A stretch of DNA of 21,146 nt, from positions 1 to 21,146 of the forward strand of contig JBBING010000039.1 of NCBI GenBank assembly GCA_037444005.1. Direction: 5' to 3'. A program made the translations under genes and the position numbers. This document shows positions 20,925 to 21,146 of the stretch, piece by piece. The notes under the pieces are model-generated. The model did no database searches. It was not told where the DNA came from and worked only from the letters and a program-made list of their open reading frames with translations. Position 1 is the first letter of the stretch. Each line of letters starts with the position of its first letter. Origin of the DNA: DATLZC01 sp037444005 (GTDB taxonomy: Bacteria; Chloroflexota; Dehalococcoidia; DSTF01; JACRBR01).

Positions 20925-21146
20925 AGCGGCGCCTCCTGCCGCTCCCTGCGCGCCGCCCTCGCGCGCGCCAGGCCCGCGAGCCCCGCGAAGAAGCCGATAC
21001 CATAGCTCACATGCAGCGCAGCGAAGGCTACGGGAAGGGCGAGCGCCGAGGGCAGTCCGCAACGGCGGGCCTCCCACGCCGTCGCGCCCAGGTTCGCGGC
21101 GCCGTACGCGCCCAGCAGCGCGGCGAGCGGCCGGCGCGCTCCCCGC
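20921..21146 (-). CDS. C-terminal end of a membrane protein, probably a family 2 glycosyltransferase (partial)
   Basis: The last 74 residues of a protein whose start lies beyond the right edge are visible. They include two hydrophobic stretches, PLAALLGAYGAANLGATAW and LPSALALPVAFAALHVSYG followed by IGFFAGLAGLARARAARR, and a charged end. The pattern of a membrane helix with H-x-x-YG-x-GF-x-x-G just before the C-terminus is what I know from ExoA-like membrane glycosyltransferases. The reading frame is open to the edge, and its TGA overlaps the methyltransferase GTG (GTGA), as with other junctions in this operon. A different membrane protein cannot be excluded from so short a piece. Confidence 0.65.
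   Translation of the reverse strand, partial: RGARRPLAALLGAYGAANLGATAWEARRCGLPSALALPVAFAALHVSYGIGFFAGLAGLARARAARRERQEAPL

Noticed and set aside
10769..21146. A horizontally acquired polysaccharide island
   Set aside because: GC content and codon usage look the same as in the flanking genes, and no transposase, integrase or repeat marks the border; transfer cannot be shown from this window.

Overview
The window is GC-rich DNA, roughly 70% by eye, densely packed with bacterial genes. Most genes lie on the minus strand. No rRNA, tRNA, insertion sequence or CRISPR array was seen, and no gene-free stretch exceeds about 180 bases. The best guess for the host is a high-GC aerobic bacterium of the Chloroflexota, with Thermus/Deinococcus-like or actinobacterial lineages as alternatives. 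The guess rests on the fused heme A synthase/heme O synthase, the GreA protein with an extra N-terminal helical domain, the secreted 'GYRIVL...YEYHTD' domain protein, and TAnnnT boxes placed directly before start codons. It is an inference from gene content, not a phylogeny.

Left part (1 to about 5,830). After a small membrane-anchored protein on the plus strand comes a minus-strand block. Read in its own direction, it starts with a promoter at about 5,800 and continues with a CtaA-CtaB fusion that makes heme O and heme A for cytochrome oxidase. Next are a mesaconyl-CoA hydratase-like double-hotdog protein (Mch) and a methylsuccinyl-CoA dehydrogenase-like acyl-CoA dehydrogenase with a helical N-terminal extension (Mcd), joined by a GTGA overlap. 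These two would catalyse consecutive steps of the ethylmalonyl-CoA pathway. A flavin reductase-like protein with its own TATAAT box ends the block.

Middle part (about 5,850 to 10,760). This holds housekeeping and envelope genes: a small zinc ribbon protein, a GreA-family elongation factor with its own terminator, and a PQQ-type glucose/sorbosone dehydrogenase lipoprotein. Divergent from the last is a membrane-bound HD-GYP phosphodiesterase. It is followed by a signal-peptide peptide overlapping a conserved-looking secreted-type domain in another frame (possibly one split gene), then a 70-residue zinc ribbon protein with a clear promoter and ribosome binding site. A 12-bp hairpin separates it from the next operon.

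Right part (10,769 to beyond 21,146). This is one long minus-strand surface-polysaccharide operon whose genes nearly all overlap by a few bases. Read in its own direction it encodes: the end of a probable membrane glycosyltransferase, a SAM methyltransferase, a small single-pass membrane protein, a DegT-type aminotransferase, a PglC/WcaJ-type phosphoglycosyl transferase, a large CapD/WbpM-type UDP-sugar 4,6-dehydratase, and homologues of WbpI, WbpD, WbpE, WbpB and WbpA, with an unidentified small membrane protein between WbpD and WbpE. The five Wbp-type enzymes together form the known route from UDP-GlcNAc to UDP-2,3-diacetamido-2,3-dideoxy-mannuronic acid. The dehydratase and the other aminotransferase would make a 4-amino-4,6-dideoxy sugar, and the phosphoglycosyl transferase would load the first sugar-phosphate onto the lipid carrier.

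I found no clearly new defence or mobile system. The points most worth following up are the leaderless-type starts, the domain-fused GreA, the split secreted gene, the unknown small membrane proteins inside the sugar operon, and the Mch-Mcd pair beside heme A biosynthesis.
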